Assembly (NCBI GenBank): GCA_963714415.1
Contig: CAVQOL010000001.1
Span: forward strand, 1 to 64,000
Direction of reading: 5' to 3'
From: JAGXRK01 sp963714415
GTDB taxonomy: Bacteria > Bacteroidota > Ignavibacteria > Ignavibacteriales > Ignavibacteriaceae
Length of the DNA stretch: 64,000 nucleotides
The position numbers and the translations under genes are program-made. Positions 9,136-18,463 of this stretch are shown here, one piece after another; the first letter of the stretch is position 1; the number at the start of each line of letters is the position of its first letter. The notes under the pieces were generated by a model. The model searched no databases. It saw only the letters and a list, made by a program, of their open reading frames with translations, and was not told the origin of the DNA.

Positions 9136-10368
9136 TTAACGAGAATTTTTTAGAAGATTAATTATAACTATTTCCGGTGTCGAGTTATATCTTACCGGGG
9201 CAAGGGACATTCCAAGTCCGCCGCAAACAATTGCAAGCATACTATCGAAATAAAAATCACCTTTAATATATTTTGTTTCAACTAAAGTTGGAGTCAAATG
9301 AATGAACGGAAACAAAAAGGTTATTTGCCCTCCGTGAGTGTGTCCTGCAAGAAACAGGTTATAATTATTTTGCTTTGCGCTTTGAATTAGAAAATCCTGT
9401 GGTTGATGGGTTAAAAATATTTTAAAATCTGTATGATTTGACTTAGCTAGTCTATTTAATAACTCATCAGAAATTGTTTCAACATAAGTATTGGTAATAA
9501 AAGTAATCCCAATTTTAGTATTACCTTTTTCGATAAACCTGATATCATTATCCACCATTTCAACATCGTAAGCATTCAGAGCATCGGTAATTTCTTTTCT
9601 GCTTCTTTGCGTATCCCGCCGGTAAGCCCAGTTATCATGATCACCGACACAAGAATAAATTCCGTAGTTTGAATTGAGTTTACCTATGTATTTTGCCGCA
9701 GTTTCAATATAATCCGGTGTGGATGTAATAACATCACCAGCAATTAAAACTAAATCCGGATCGGCTGAGTTAACCGCATCAATATATTTTTTTAGTCTTG
9801 CATCATCTGTGTATCTATCCGCTTGAACATCAGTTATAAAAGCAATCTTAAACCCGACTAAATCTTCGGATAGATTATCTTTCTTAAATTCAACAAATCT
9901 GATATTAACTTTATGATAATCGTAAATTACTCTGGCAGGGACATAAATGATAAAGAAAGCTATTACTGCTAAAAACAACTTCGCCTGAAAAGAATACAGT
10001 TTTTCTTTATACTTTTTATATAAAGGAAACAAAAGCAGCTTAAACAAATCAATAATTAAAAAGAACAAACAAGTCTGGACAATTATTATAAAGAAAATCC
10101 AAAACGGATAAAGAATTAGATAGTCTGCCAGGACATTTTGCGGAAAAACAATTGACTGTTTTGTTATTGCGGCATAAACAGAATTGATTATTAACAGCAC
10201 AGGATAAGCATTCAACAGCAGAAGAAAAACCAATAGAATTGTTTTTCTTTTTTTATCGGGAAAATTCGGGAAAAGTGTTTTTACTGATACTTTAACTTTT
10301 CTTACAAAGTAAAACTGAATAAGAAAAAGAAACACAACTGCTATAAGAACACGAATTATAATCCACAT
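9136..10368 (-). CDS. Membrane-anchored metallophosphoesterase (YaeI-like)
   Basis: A 410-residue protein with about four N-terminal hydrophobic segments (near 1-22, 42-66, 85-118 and 130-150) and a C-terminal calcineurin-like phosphoesterase domain. Metal-binding motifs are in the usual order: AFITDVQADRY near 176-186, LVLIAGDVITS near 209-219, CVGDHDNW near 243-250, FLTHQPQD near 305-312 and LFLAGHTHGGQ near 328-338. The layout resembles YaeI/YkuE-type membrane phosphoesterases, some of which act on UDP-2,3-diacylglucosamine or other lipid-linked phosphates. The active domain would face the cytoplasm or periplasm; the sequence does not settle which. It sits between the Mut7-C gene and the secreted repeat protein in a minus-strand run. 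Confidence 0.85.
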   Translation of the reverse strand: MWIIIRVLIAVVFLFLIQFYFVRKVKVSVKTLFPNFPDKKRKTILLVFLLLLNAYPVLLIINSVYAAITKQSIVFPQNVLADYLILYPFWIFFIIIVQTCLFFLIIDLFKLLLFPLYKKYKEKLYSFQAKLFLAVIAFFIIYVPARVIYDYHKVNIRFVEFKKDNLSEDLVGFKIAFITDVQADRYTDDARLKKYIDAVNSADPDLVLIAGDVITSTPDYIETAAKYIGKLNSNYGIYSCVGDHDNWAYRRDTQRSRKEITDALNAYDVEMVDNDIRFIEKGNTKIGITFITNTYVETISDELLNRLAKSNHTDFKIFLTHQPQDFLIQSAKQNNYNLFLAGHTHGGQITFLFPFIHLTPTLVETKYIKGDFYFDSMLAIVCGGLGMSLAPVRYNSTPEIVIINLLKNSR

Positions 10369-10404
10369 AAAAAATAATTTTTAGTTAATAGCTCCGGAAA
10401 ATGT

Positions 10405-11160
10405 TTAATGAATTTCCTTAAATGATTTTACCTTTAGTAACATCTTTTCAAAATGCGAACCTTTCCAATAAATTTTGCCGCAAGAACTGCAGGTATAAAA
10501 TTCTTGCTGTCTTTCTTTTACTTTAGGAGGAAGTTCATTAATAATTTTATCTTTCTCAATTGAAACCAATATAGTATTGCAATCGAGACAACGCGAAAAT
10601 TCTTTTATAAGGTTGTTGAGATGAAATCTTTTTATTACTTCCTTTATTTGTTCTTCCTGATTATCATTTCGCAAATAATAACCATGAGAAACTTCTGTTC
10701 GCTTTAATAACTCCAAATCTTTTGTAAGAATTGTCCGTTTTTCTTTTTCGGATATTTTTACAATCTCATCATCAATAAGATCATTCTTATAAAAAGTATC
10801 AAACCCAAGCATTCTTAAATTTCTTGCAAGTTTGCCCAGATGAACATCACAAACAAATTTAGGGTCTCTTAAAGGTTCGGGACGAAGATGCTGAACATCC
10901 GAAATATCAAATGATTCAAAAACCGGATATACAGATATATCATCTTTATCATTAATAATATAGTCAAATGAAACTGACTTGCTGTTTATAAGTATCATGT
11001 CAACTTCTGTATGCGGCACACCAAAAGATTCAATCAGGTCCTTAACTGAAGTCCTGTCAATAAACTGATGCTCAAATTTTATTTTCTTCCTATCATCCGG
11101 CAGGAAATCATTAAGTTCTTCGTAGAAACGAAGATTCACAGACTTGAAGTTGAATTTCAT
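10405..11160 (-). CDS. Mut7-C RNase-domain protein with N-terminal ubiquitin-like domain
   Basis: A 251-residue protein in three parts. Residues 1-85 (VNLRFYEELNDFLP ... ISVYPVFESFD) look like the Mut7-C ubiquitin/ThiS-like domain. Residues 95-170 (FVCDVHLGKLARNLRMLGFD ... RTILTKDLELLKR) form the Mut7-C PIN-like RNase domain with acidic residues in CDVHLG and TKDLELL. A C-terminal zinc ribbon has cysteine pairs in CLDCN and CSSCGKIYW. The family is predicted to cut RNA; no biochemical role is assured. It lies between hemB and the metallophosphoesterase on the minus strand. Confidence 0.85.
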   Translation of the reverse strand: MKFNFKSVNLRFYEELNDFLPDDRKKIKFEHQFIDRTSVKDLIESFGVPHTEVDMILINSKSVSFDYIINDKDDISVYPVFESFDISDVQHLRPEPLRDPKFVCDVHLGKLARNLRMLGFDTFYKNDLIDDEIVKISEKEKRTILTKDLELLKRTEVSHGYYLRNDNQEEQIKEVIKRFHLNNLIKEFSRCLDCNTILVSIEKDKIINELPPKVKERQQEFYTCSSCGKIYWKGSHFEKMLLKVKSFKEIH

Positions 11161-11279
11161 TATTTAAAATTTTATATGAAAATTTCCTTCTGTTGGAATT
11201 TTTTGTTGACTGAGTAAAACGGACAAAAATTTACAGCAATTCGAAGAATTTCTTGTTAAAGAATTCTGTCTTTTTTAGT

Positions 11280-12266
11280 CTACTTCCTCGTTCTATCAAT
11301 CCACTTAGCAATATCTTTAGCGAAGTAAGTTAATAACATATCTGCTCCGGCACGCTTGATGGCTGTTGCCGCTTCAATCATAACGCGTTCCTCATCAATC
11401 CAGCCGTTTGCACCTGCAGCTTTTATCATTGCGTATTCACCGCTGACCTGGTAAGCGGCTGTTGGCATTCCAAATCTTTGTTTTACTTCTCGTATTACAT
11501 CAAGATAAGCCCCTGCGGGTTTAACCATCACAATATCAGCACCTTCTTTAATATCTTCTTCAACTTCTCTTAATGCTTCATTAATATTCGCTATATCCAT
11601 TTGGTGAGAACGTCTGTCACCGAAAGCCGGAGTTGAATCTGCTGCATCGCGGAATGGTCCGTAAAATCCGGATGAATATTTGGCTGCGTAACTCATAATA
11701 GGAATTTTTGTAAATCCTTTATAGTCCAGTGCCTTTCTGATTGCTGCAACTCTTCCATCCATCATATCTGAAGGAGCAATCATGTCTGCGCCTGCTTCTG
11801 CATGTGAGACCGCTTCTTTTGCAAGAAGTGAAACTGTTTCATCGTTAAGAATTTCTTCACCGGAAAGCAAACCGCAATGTCCGTGTGAAGTATATTCGCA
11901 TAGACATACATCTGTAATAACAAGAAGATCTTCTATCTCAGCTTTAATTGCACGAACAGCTCGTTGAATAATTCCATTCGGATCATAAGCTTCCGATCCT
12001 TTTTCATCTTTGTGCTCGGGAATTCCAAATAAAATTACTGCAGGAATACCAAGATCTCTTACTTCTTTGCATTCTTCAACAAGTTTATCAATTGATAACT
12101 GAAAAACCCCAGGCATAGATTTTACTGCATTTTTAACATTACTCCCCGGTACTACAAACAACGGATAGATCAAATCGTTCTTCATTAGCTCCGTTTCTCT
12201 TACCATATCGCGAATTATCGGATTATAACGAAGTCTTCTATGACGTATTGTTGGAAATTGTGACAT
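11280..12266 (-). CDS. hemB: Porphobilinogen synthase (delta-aminolevulinic acid dehydratase)
   Basis: A 328-residue enzyme joining two 5-aminolevulinate molecules into porphobilinogen in haem and tetrapyrrole synthesis. The zinc cysteines are at 121, 123 and 131 (TDVCLCEYTSHGHCG), so this is a zinc-type rather than magnesium-only enzyme. The Schiff-base lysines are K196 (SYAAKYSSGFYGPFRDAA) and K249 (MVKPAGAYLD). The length is normal. It follows the protoporphyrinogen oxidase gene at an 81-base distance on the same strand, so two steps of the same pathway are neighbours. Confidence 0.97.
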   Translation of the reverse strand: MSQFPTIRHRRLRYNPIIRDMVRETELMKNDLIYPLFVVPGSNVKNAVKSMPGVFQLSIDKLVEECKEVRDLGIPAVILFGIPEHKDEKGSEAYDPNGIIQRAVRAIKAEIEDLLVITDVCLCEYTSHGHCGLLSGEEILNDETVSLLAKEAVSHAEAGADMIAPSDMMDGRVAAIRKALDYKGFTKIPIMSYAAKYSSGFYGPFRDAADSTPAFGDRRSHQMDIANINEALREVEEDIKEGADIVMVKPAGAYLDVIREVKQRFGMPTAAYQVSGEYAMIKAAGANGWIDEERVMIEAATAIKRAGADMLLTYFAKDIAKWIDRTRK

Positions 12267-12347
12267 TATATTGTCCTTTCTTTTTCTATCATTTCTGATT
12301 CTTAGCGCCCTAAATATTTTACCACAGAGGCACAGAGAAACAGAGGT

Positions 12348-13724
12348 TTAAATAATTTTTGAAATTTTGTTTGTAACTATTTCGGCATTTTTTATGCAGT
12401 CACCAACGGAAATACCTCCACGGTAATTACCGCTCAAAAACAAACCCGGATTCTTTTTCTCAAATTCATCAAAATAATTTTCGTGCTCAATGTAACCTAA
12501 ATTGTATTGCGGAATTGCTTTTTCCCAGAATCTTTCAGCTGAGTAGACGGGATCACTATTTATTTTCATGAGCTCTTCAAATTCTTTTCGAACTTTTTTA
12601 AGTAACTCTTCCCTGTTCTCGTTAACAAACTCCGGGTTGCGCGCACCGCCGATAAATAAAGTGAAAGCTGCTTTATCCTCGTCTGCTCTTCCGGGAAATA
12701 TTACAGAACTCCATATTGCTCCAAGAAATGATTTTTTTTCTTTTGACGGAATAAGAAATCCGAATCCATCTAACTCCTGTTTAATATTTTCTCTGTTATA
12801 AACCAGGTAATAAACAAGAACAGGCGGATAGTAAATAGCATTAAAATGTTTCTTAATACCACCATCGAATTTTGAGAATAAATAATCTGCGGCATATGAT
12901 GGTATTGTCGAAAGAACTGCATCACACTTAATAGATTTGAGTGATCCTTTAAGATCAAAAATTACTTTGTAGCCGGTTTCTTCTTTCTCAATTGATTTAA
13001 CTTCAGCAGATGTAATCACTTTTTGACCCAGAGCATCAGTAATTGCAAGTGGAAGTGTTTGCATACCTTTCTTAAATGAAATCATCTTTGCGCTCTGTTT
13101 TGATACCTCTGCTCGTCTTTTTCTTTCACGAATGCTTTTTATTGTTCCAATAATTAATCCGCCGTATTTTTCTTCTAATGCATAAAGCTTTGGGAATGCA
13201 GATTTCACACTTAACTCTTCCGGTTTACCAGCATAAACTCCGGCAACAAATGGATTTATTGCATAATCAAGAAATTCTTTTCCCAATCGACTGGTTACAA
13301 ATTCTGCTATGCTTTGATAATATCCGTCTTCTGAACTTCCAATGAATGGCTCAGCAAAAAGTCTGAGCTTTGCTTTTGTTGAAAATAATTTCGTTTTAAA
13401 AAATGCAGGAGGAGACATTGGTAATGCATGAAGTTTATTGTCTCTGAGAATATATCTTTTATTTCCTTTTTTATTTGCGTAAAGAAATTCTTCTTTCAGA
13501 TTGAGCTCATCAACCAGGTAACTAATAACAGGAGTCGTTTCCAGAGCACTGTTCGGACCACGATCAAAAAGAAAGCCGTTTTCGGAAGTGCTCTCAATTG
13601 ATCCGCCGACAACTTCATTTTTCTCCAGTACAACTACATCAATTTCTTTTTTGTGTAAAAGGTATGCAGTAGTTAAACCTGATATGCCCGCACCAATTAC
13701 GACTATTCTTTTTTTGTTTACCAT
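12348..13724 (-). CDS. hemG: Protoporphyrinogen oxidase (HemG/HemY, FAD type)
   Basis: A 458-residue flavoprotein with an N-terminal FAD Rossmann motif VIGAGISGLTTAYLL (about 9-23) and the second conserved stretch GGSIESTSENGFLFDRGPNSAL (about 41-62), which is characteristic of HemY-type protoporphyrinogen and coproporphyrinogen oxidases. The C-terminal FAD motif reads FLSGNYRGGISVGDCI. It oxidises protoporphyrinogen IX (or coproporphyrinogen III in the coproporphyrin-dependent branch) at the membrane surface, normally with oxygen. It stands upstream of hemB. Which of the two substrates is used cannot be told from sequence alone. The enzyme suggests at least occasional oxygen exposure despite the anaerobic enzymes elsewhere in the window. 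Confidence 0.92.
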   Translation of the reverse strand: MVNKKRIVVIGAGISGLTTAYLLHKKEIDVVVLEKNEVVGGSIESTSENGFLFDRGPNSALETTPVISYLVDELNLKEEFLYANKKGNKRYILRDNKLHALPMSPPAFFKTKLFSTKAKLRLFAEPFIGSSEDGYYQSIAEFVTSRLGKEFLDYAINPFVAGVYAGKPEELSVKSAFPKLYALEEKYGGLIIGTIKSIRERKRRAEVSKQSAKMISFKKGMQTLPLAITDALGQKVITSAEVKSIEKEETGYKVIFDLKGSLKSIKCDAVLSTIPSYAADYLFSKFDGGIKKHFNAIYYPPVLVYYLVYNRENIKQELDGFGFLIPSKEKKSFLGAIWSSVIFPGRADEDKAAFTLFIGGARNPEFVNENREELLKKVRKEFEELMKINSDPVYSAERFWEKAIPQYNLGYIEHENYFDEFEKKNPGLFLSGNYRGGISVGDCIKNAEIVTNKISKII

Positions 13725-13870
13725 ATAATTTTTTCAAAATTCTAAACGAATTTACAAAATGTTAAATACTTTATAACTACTAATTATTAGTAGCTTTAAA
13801 CTGGAAATATGTATTTACTTGACAGTATAGATTAGTTAAATTTCCGTTGTTATATAATTAAGAGCACTAA

Positions 13871-14245
13871 ATGAAGATTTTAATTTTATTTCTAATAATT
13901 ATTCAATTTCCTGCTTGCTCATTATTTGAAGACGAAACCAACTTAAATTTTCCTGCAGGGATTGACTCGCTTGCAGTCGAAAAAATTGAACTTCGCACAG
14001 TTGATTTTTCAACTCATATATATTGTGGAAGTATGTGCTGGAACGGTTATTATTTTAATAAAACAGAAAGCGGTAATGATATTTATTTAAAACTGTTTGT
14101 TACCAGTGATGGTAATGCTTGTCCCTGCGTTTGTGTTGAGCGATCTTTTTCATACAAATACAGGGTTATTTATCCGGGCACTTACACATTTCATTTCTGG
14201 CAAAATGATTCTACAAGTATTGATACAACTTTAATTTTTAATTGA
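13871..14245 (+). CDS. Small hypothetical lipoprotein
   Basis: A 124-residue protein I do not recognise. Residues 1-16 are a hydrophobic signal with a lipobox ending FPAC (Cys16), so it is expected to be lipidated and held in a membrane. The mature part has two cysteine-rich spots, YCGSMCW near 57-63 and ACPCVCVE near 91-98, that could form disulfides in the periplasm or bind metal. It stands alone, divergent from the protoporphyrinogen oxidase gene and upstream of the PEP-synthase-like gene. Confidence 0.65.
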   Translation: MKILILFLIIIQFPACSLFEDETNLNFPAGIDSLAVEKIELRTVDFSTHIYCGSMCWNGYYFNKTESGNDIYLKLFVTSDGNACPCVCVERSFSYKYRVIYPGTYTFHFWQNDSTSIDTTLIFN

Positions 14246-14352
14246 AATGGAAATACATGACGTTTTTCTGATACATTCAACTTTATTCCATCAAAAAATT
14301 CACTTATATTAAATTAACACAAATCAAGTATTCTTTTCTACCGGGAAAACAA

Positions 14353-17300
14353 ATGGAAACTCATGTAGCCAAGTTCAGGCAGTATAAACAAGAAAACGTT
14401 TTCGGTGCTCGCGTAAGACGGTTTCAAAAATTAATGCGATATAAGATACGGGAGATTCTGCTCGTATCAAGTATTTATGACAATTATTTGTTCGAAGAAG
14501 ACGGAAGGTTGTACGAACTGATTAGGGAAGAATACCAGAATCTTAACCTGAGTCAGTCTCCTGAAATAACTCACGTAACAACTGGAGCCGATGCTCTTGA
14601 AAAACTGTCTGGCCGTCTTTCTTTTGATCTCATAATTACCACTTTACATATCGAGGATATGCATGTTGTTAAGTTTGCACAAATGGTAAGGCAGTCTGGT
14701 ATAAATGTTCCGATTGTTCTACTTGCCTATGATAATCGAGAGAGAAAAGATCTTACTACAAATTACGACATTTCTATCTTTGAAAAAATATTTATATGGA
14801 ATGGCGACTATCATCTTTTAATTGGAATTATAAAATATATTGAAGATAAAATGAACGTTGAGCAGGATACGAAAGACATCGGTGTCCATTCGATCATTCT
14901 TGTTGAAGATAATGTAAAATTCTATTCGTCGTATTTGCCACTTATTTATACAGAAATATTCATTCAGTCTCAGCGATTGCTTAAAGAAGGAATAAATCTT
15001 ACGCACAAATTTTTAAGAATGCGTGCAAGACCAAAAATTCTTCTTTGCACTACCTATGAAGAAGCATGGTCTTGTTATGAAAAGTATAAAGACAATGTGC
15101 TGGGTATAATTTTAGACATAAACTTCAAACATCAAGGTGTAAAAGATCCCGAAGCAGGAATTAAGTTTGCAGTAAATGTAAGAAAACAGATAGAGGATAT
15201 ACCGATTTTACTTCAGAGCAGCGATCCGCGTTTCCGGGAAAAAGCTCAGGCAATTGGTGTGGCATTTATTCATAAGAAATCACCAAGATTGCTGCACGAG
15301 CTTAGTGAGTTTATGTTACAAAATTTTGGCTTCGGTGATTTTGTTTTTCAAACTAAAGACGGAAAGGAAGTTGGAAGAGCATCTAATTTAAAAGAACTTG
15401 AAATTGAATTAAAAAGAGTACCCGATGAAAGTCTGGTTTATCATGCTCAGAGAAATCACTTTTCAAAATGGCTTAAAGCAAGAACTGAGTTCTGGCTGGC
15501 TCACAAACTTCGTCCTGACAAAGTAGAAGACTTCAACACTGTTGCCGATCTCAGGAAGCAGCTTATCACTTCACTCATTGAATACAAACAATACAGGCAT
15601 CGAGGAGTAATAACAGATTTTAATAAAGATTCTTTTGATCCCAAGAACAGTTTTGCAAGAATCGGCAACGGTTCCCTCGGAGGTAAAGCAAGAGGTTTGG
15701 GTTTCATTAATCAGCTAATAATAATGAATTACAACATCTCAAATATGTTTGAAGGAGTTGATATATCGGTTCCTTCTGCAATAGTTATAGGAACCGAAGT
15801 ATTTGAAAGATTCATTGAAGAAAACAATTTTGATAATTTTGCTTATCAGGATGTTGATGATATTGAAATAACAAAAACATTTATAGAAGCACGATATTTT
15901 CCTGAAGATATAAAGCAAAGATTAAGAGAATTTTTAGAAATTACTGGTTGCCCTCTCGCTGTTAGATCTTCAAGTCTGCTGGAAGACTCTCAGTTTCAAC
16001 CCTTTGCAGGTGTATATGAAACTTACATGATTCCAAATAGTAATCCGGATATTGAAAAACGACTGGATGAACTTCTTCAATCGATAAAATCTGTCTATGC
16101 TTCAACATTTCACCGCAAAGTAAAAGATTATATGAAAGCAACTGATTACAGGCTTGAAGAAGAAAAGATGGCAGTAATTGTTCAGCGTCTTGTAGGTGCC
16201 TCCCACAACGGAAAATTTTATCCTAATTTTGCGGGAGTTGCAAAATCGTATAACTTTTATCCTGTTCCTCCACAGAAATCATCAGACGGAATTGCTTTGG
16301 TTGCGCTTGGCTTAGGTAAAACAGTGGTGGAAGGCGGAAACACAGTTCGTTTCTGTCCTAAATATCCACAACATCTAATGCAATTCTTTTCAACAAAAGA
16401 AACACTCCGTAGTGCACAACAGGATTTTTACGCACTCGATCTGAATGCAGAACTTGATGACATAATTACCACTATTGAAGATGTGTGCTTAAAGAAATAT
16501 GATCTTCATGATTCTGAACAGGATAATACTTTACATTATGTTGGTTCGACTTACTCACCAGAAAACGAAAGTGTTTATGACGGTATTTCAAGGGATGGAA
16601 CGCGTGTAGTTACTTTTGCACCTATTCTTAAACACAAAGTATTTCCTCTGCCTGAAATTCTCGATCTTCTCCTTGAAATGGGAACGTGGGGTATGGGAAC
16701 ACCAATTGAGATAGAGTTTGCAGTGAATATGAATACACCACCCGGGACTCCTAAAGAATTTGCAATGCTTCAAATGCGACCTATGGTTCTTAGCCGGGAG
16801 GTCGAGGAACTAACAATCGGAGATATTGCTCGGAAAGATTTAATCTGTAAAAGTTCTCAGGTTTTGGGTAACGGCGCAATCAATGAGATTTATGATGCTG
16901 TTGTGGTCGATATGACAACATTTGACCGCGCACAAAGTAAGGGAGTTGCACTGGAAGTAAGTAAGTTTAACACAAAATTATTAAACGAGAAAAGACCTTA
17001 TGTTCTTTTGGGTGTTGGCAGATGGGGTTCGTTAGATCCCTGGCTCGGAATTCCTGTAACCTGGGATCAGATTGCCGGAGCTGCTGTAATTGTTGAATCT
17101 GGTTTTAAAGATTTTAGATGTTACTCCTTCACAAGGTTCGCACTTTTTTCAAAATTTAACTTCATTCCGGGTTGGATATTTTACAGTCAATTCTCAAACT
17201 CAAGGTGGATTTATCGATTGGGATTGGCTGCTCTCACAACCCACTATTGAAAAGCAGGGGTTTACCAGACATCTCCGTTTCGATAGCGCAGTCTCAGTTA

Positions 17301-17359
17301 AAATAGATGGACATAATAATATGGGTGTAATTTTAAAACCGGGTATTGAAACAAGATAA
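14353..17359 (+). CDS. Response-regulator/PEP-synthase-like (PPDK N-domain) protein, frameshifted near its end
   Basis: About 1000 residues when read through one frame break. Residues 34-150 and 175-325 look like two receiver-type domains (SIILVEDNVKFYSS; the expected phospho-Asp is in IILDINF near 258). From about 435 it is a pyruvate phosphate dikinase/PEP synthase ATP-and-phosphate-binding domain: NGSLGGKARGLGF near 438, RSSSLLEDSQ near 537 with FAGVYETY after it, and MLQMRPMV near 805. No phosphohistidine swivelling domain or PEP/pyruvate barrel is seen, so it is probably a regulatory or phosphotransfer protein, not a full PEP synthase. The original frame stops at 17250, but family-like sequence (VTPSQGSHFFQNLTSF ... 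GVILKPG) continues in the next frame to 17359. A single extra base near 17113-17120 explains this. It may be a sequencing error or a real mutation. Confidence 0.75.
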
Positions 17360-17569
17360 ATAATGTAATTCCATATACAATTCTGATCAATCAGCTTTTA
17401 TCTTTATCTCTTCATAGTAAAATAAAGTGAAGGAAGCAAAATAATTATTAATGTCTCACCTATTTCTATTTATTTATTTTTTTGCAAGATTGAGGTATAA
17501 CTTTTACGGTATATTAATGAATGCTTCTTGTGCTAAGCAAACTCTCAAACAACACTCACGAGCAAAGTT

Positions 17570-18424
17570 ATGACAGACCAAACAATTACGTCTCCAGAAA
17601 GCAAAACAACCAAACCCCCGGACGGAATAATATCCATTCTTGAAAACATCCAGGCAAGGTTCGGTTATCTTCCAGAAAAAGAACTTAGAAGTGTTGCCGA
17701 ACAAACAGGAAAATCTCTCGTTGATATTTACGGGGTTGCAACGTTCTATAAATCTTTCAGCCTGAAACCTCGCGGCAAACATTTAGTATCCGTTTGTCTC
17801 GGCACAGCCTGTCATGTTAGGGGAGGTCCAACGATAGAAAAAGAGTTTGAACATCGACTTAATGTTAAGCCAGGTGAAACCACAAAAGACAAAGAGTTCA
17901 CTTTAGAAACTGTAGCCTGCCTTGGTGCTTGTGCATTAGGACCGATTGTAGTAGCCGACGGTCATTATTTCTCCAAAGTTATCACCCCGAAAGTAAAACA
18001 AATCCTGGATAAAACAATTGAAGGATTAGACAAAGTAGAAATAAAAACTGATCAAAGAATATTTCCAGTAGAGATTAGCTGTGCACGTTGCAATCATAGT
18101 CTGATGGACCCTGATCATTTAGTTGATGATCATCCTTCAATACGTGTTACTATTTCATTCGAAAGGAAGCACGGCTGGTTACGGTTATCAAGTCTTTACG
18201 GCAGCTTTAACATTGAGTCCGAATATGAAATTCCGAAGGATATTGTAGCACACTTTTTCTGTCCTCACTGCCATACTGAATTAATAGGTGGTACAAATTG
18301 TGTTGAATGCGATTCTCCAATGGTTCCTATGGTTGTTAAAGGCGGTGGTGTAATACAAATATGTTCACGAAGAGGTTGTAAAGGACATATGTTAGATCTC
18401 TCGGGAGGTTTATATGGAGAATAA
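17570..18424 (+). CDS. NuoE/HndA-like [2Fe-2S] subunit with zinc-ribbon-like extension
   Basis: A 284-residue protein. Residues 20-155 are the thioredoxin-like [2Fe-2S] domain of complex I NuoE and hydrogenase HndA/HydC subunits: the helical ILENIQARFGYLPEKEL start, VATFYKSFSL, and cluster cysteines C76, C81, C117 and C121 (SVCLGTACHV, VACLGACALGP). Residues 160-284 are an added domain with cysteine pairs at 171/174, 231/234, 244/247 and 265/270, which suggest one or two metal sites not found in ordinary NuoE. It is the first gene of a four-gene operon followed after 39 bases by a NuoF-GltD fusion. It would pass single electrons within a soluble flavoprotein complex. I infer a Bfu/HydC-like role from context. 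Confidence 0.88.
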   Translation: MTDQTITSPESKTTKPPDGIISILENIQARFGYLPEKELRSVAEQTGKSLVDIYGVATFYKSFSLKPRGKHLVSVCLGTACHVRGGPTIEKEFEHRLNVKPGETTKDKEFTLETVACLGACALGPIVVADGHYFSKVITPKVKQILDKTIEGLDKVEIKTDQRIFPVEISCARCNHSLMDPDHLVDDHPSIRVTISFERKHGWLRLSSLYGSFNIESEYEIPKDIVAHFFCPHCHTELIGGTNCVECDSPMVPMVVKGGGVIQICSRRGCKGHMLDLSGGLYGE

Positions 18425-18463
18425 ACATTCTGCAGTTTGTGAATTAATATTGGGAGTATGTTT

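Noticed and set aside
12321..12346. Repeat-like ACCACAGAGGCACAGAG motif after the protoporphyrinogen oxidase gene
   Set aside because: Only one copy occurs in this window, so I cannot show it is a repeat here.
13820..13857. TTGACA followed by TATAAT upstream of the small lipoprotein gene
   Set aside because: The two elements are about 28 bases apart, too far for a sigma-70 promoter.
17113..17120. Programmed +1 frameshifting in the PEP-synthase-like gene
   Set aside because: No slippery sequence or stimulating structure was seen, and other nearby genes have similar single-base breaks, so a mutation or sequencing error is more likely.
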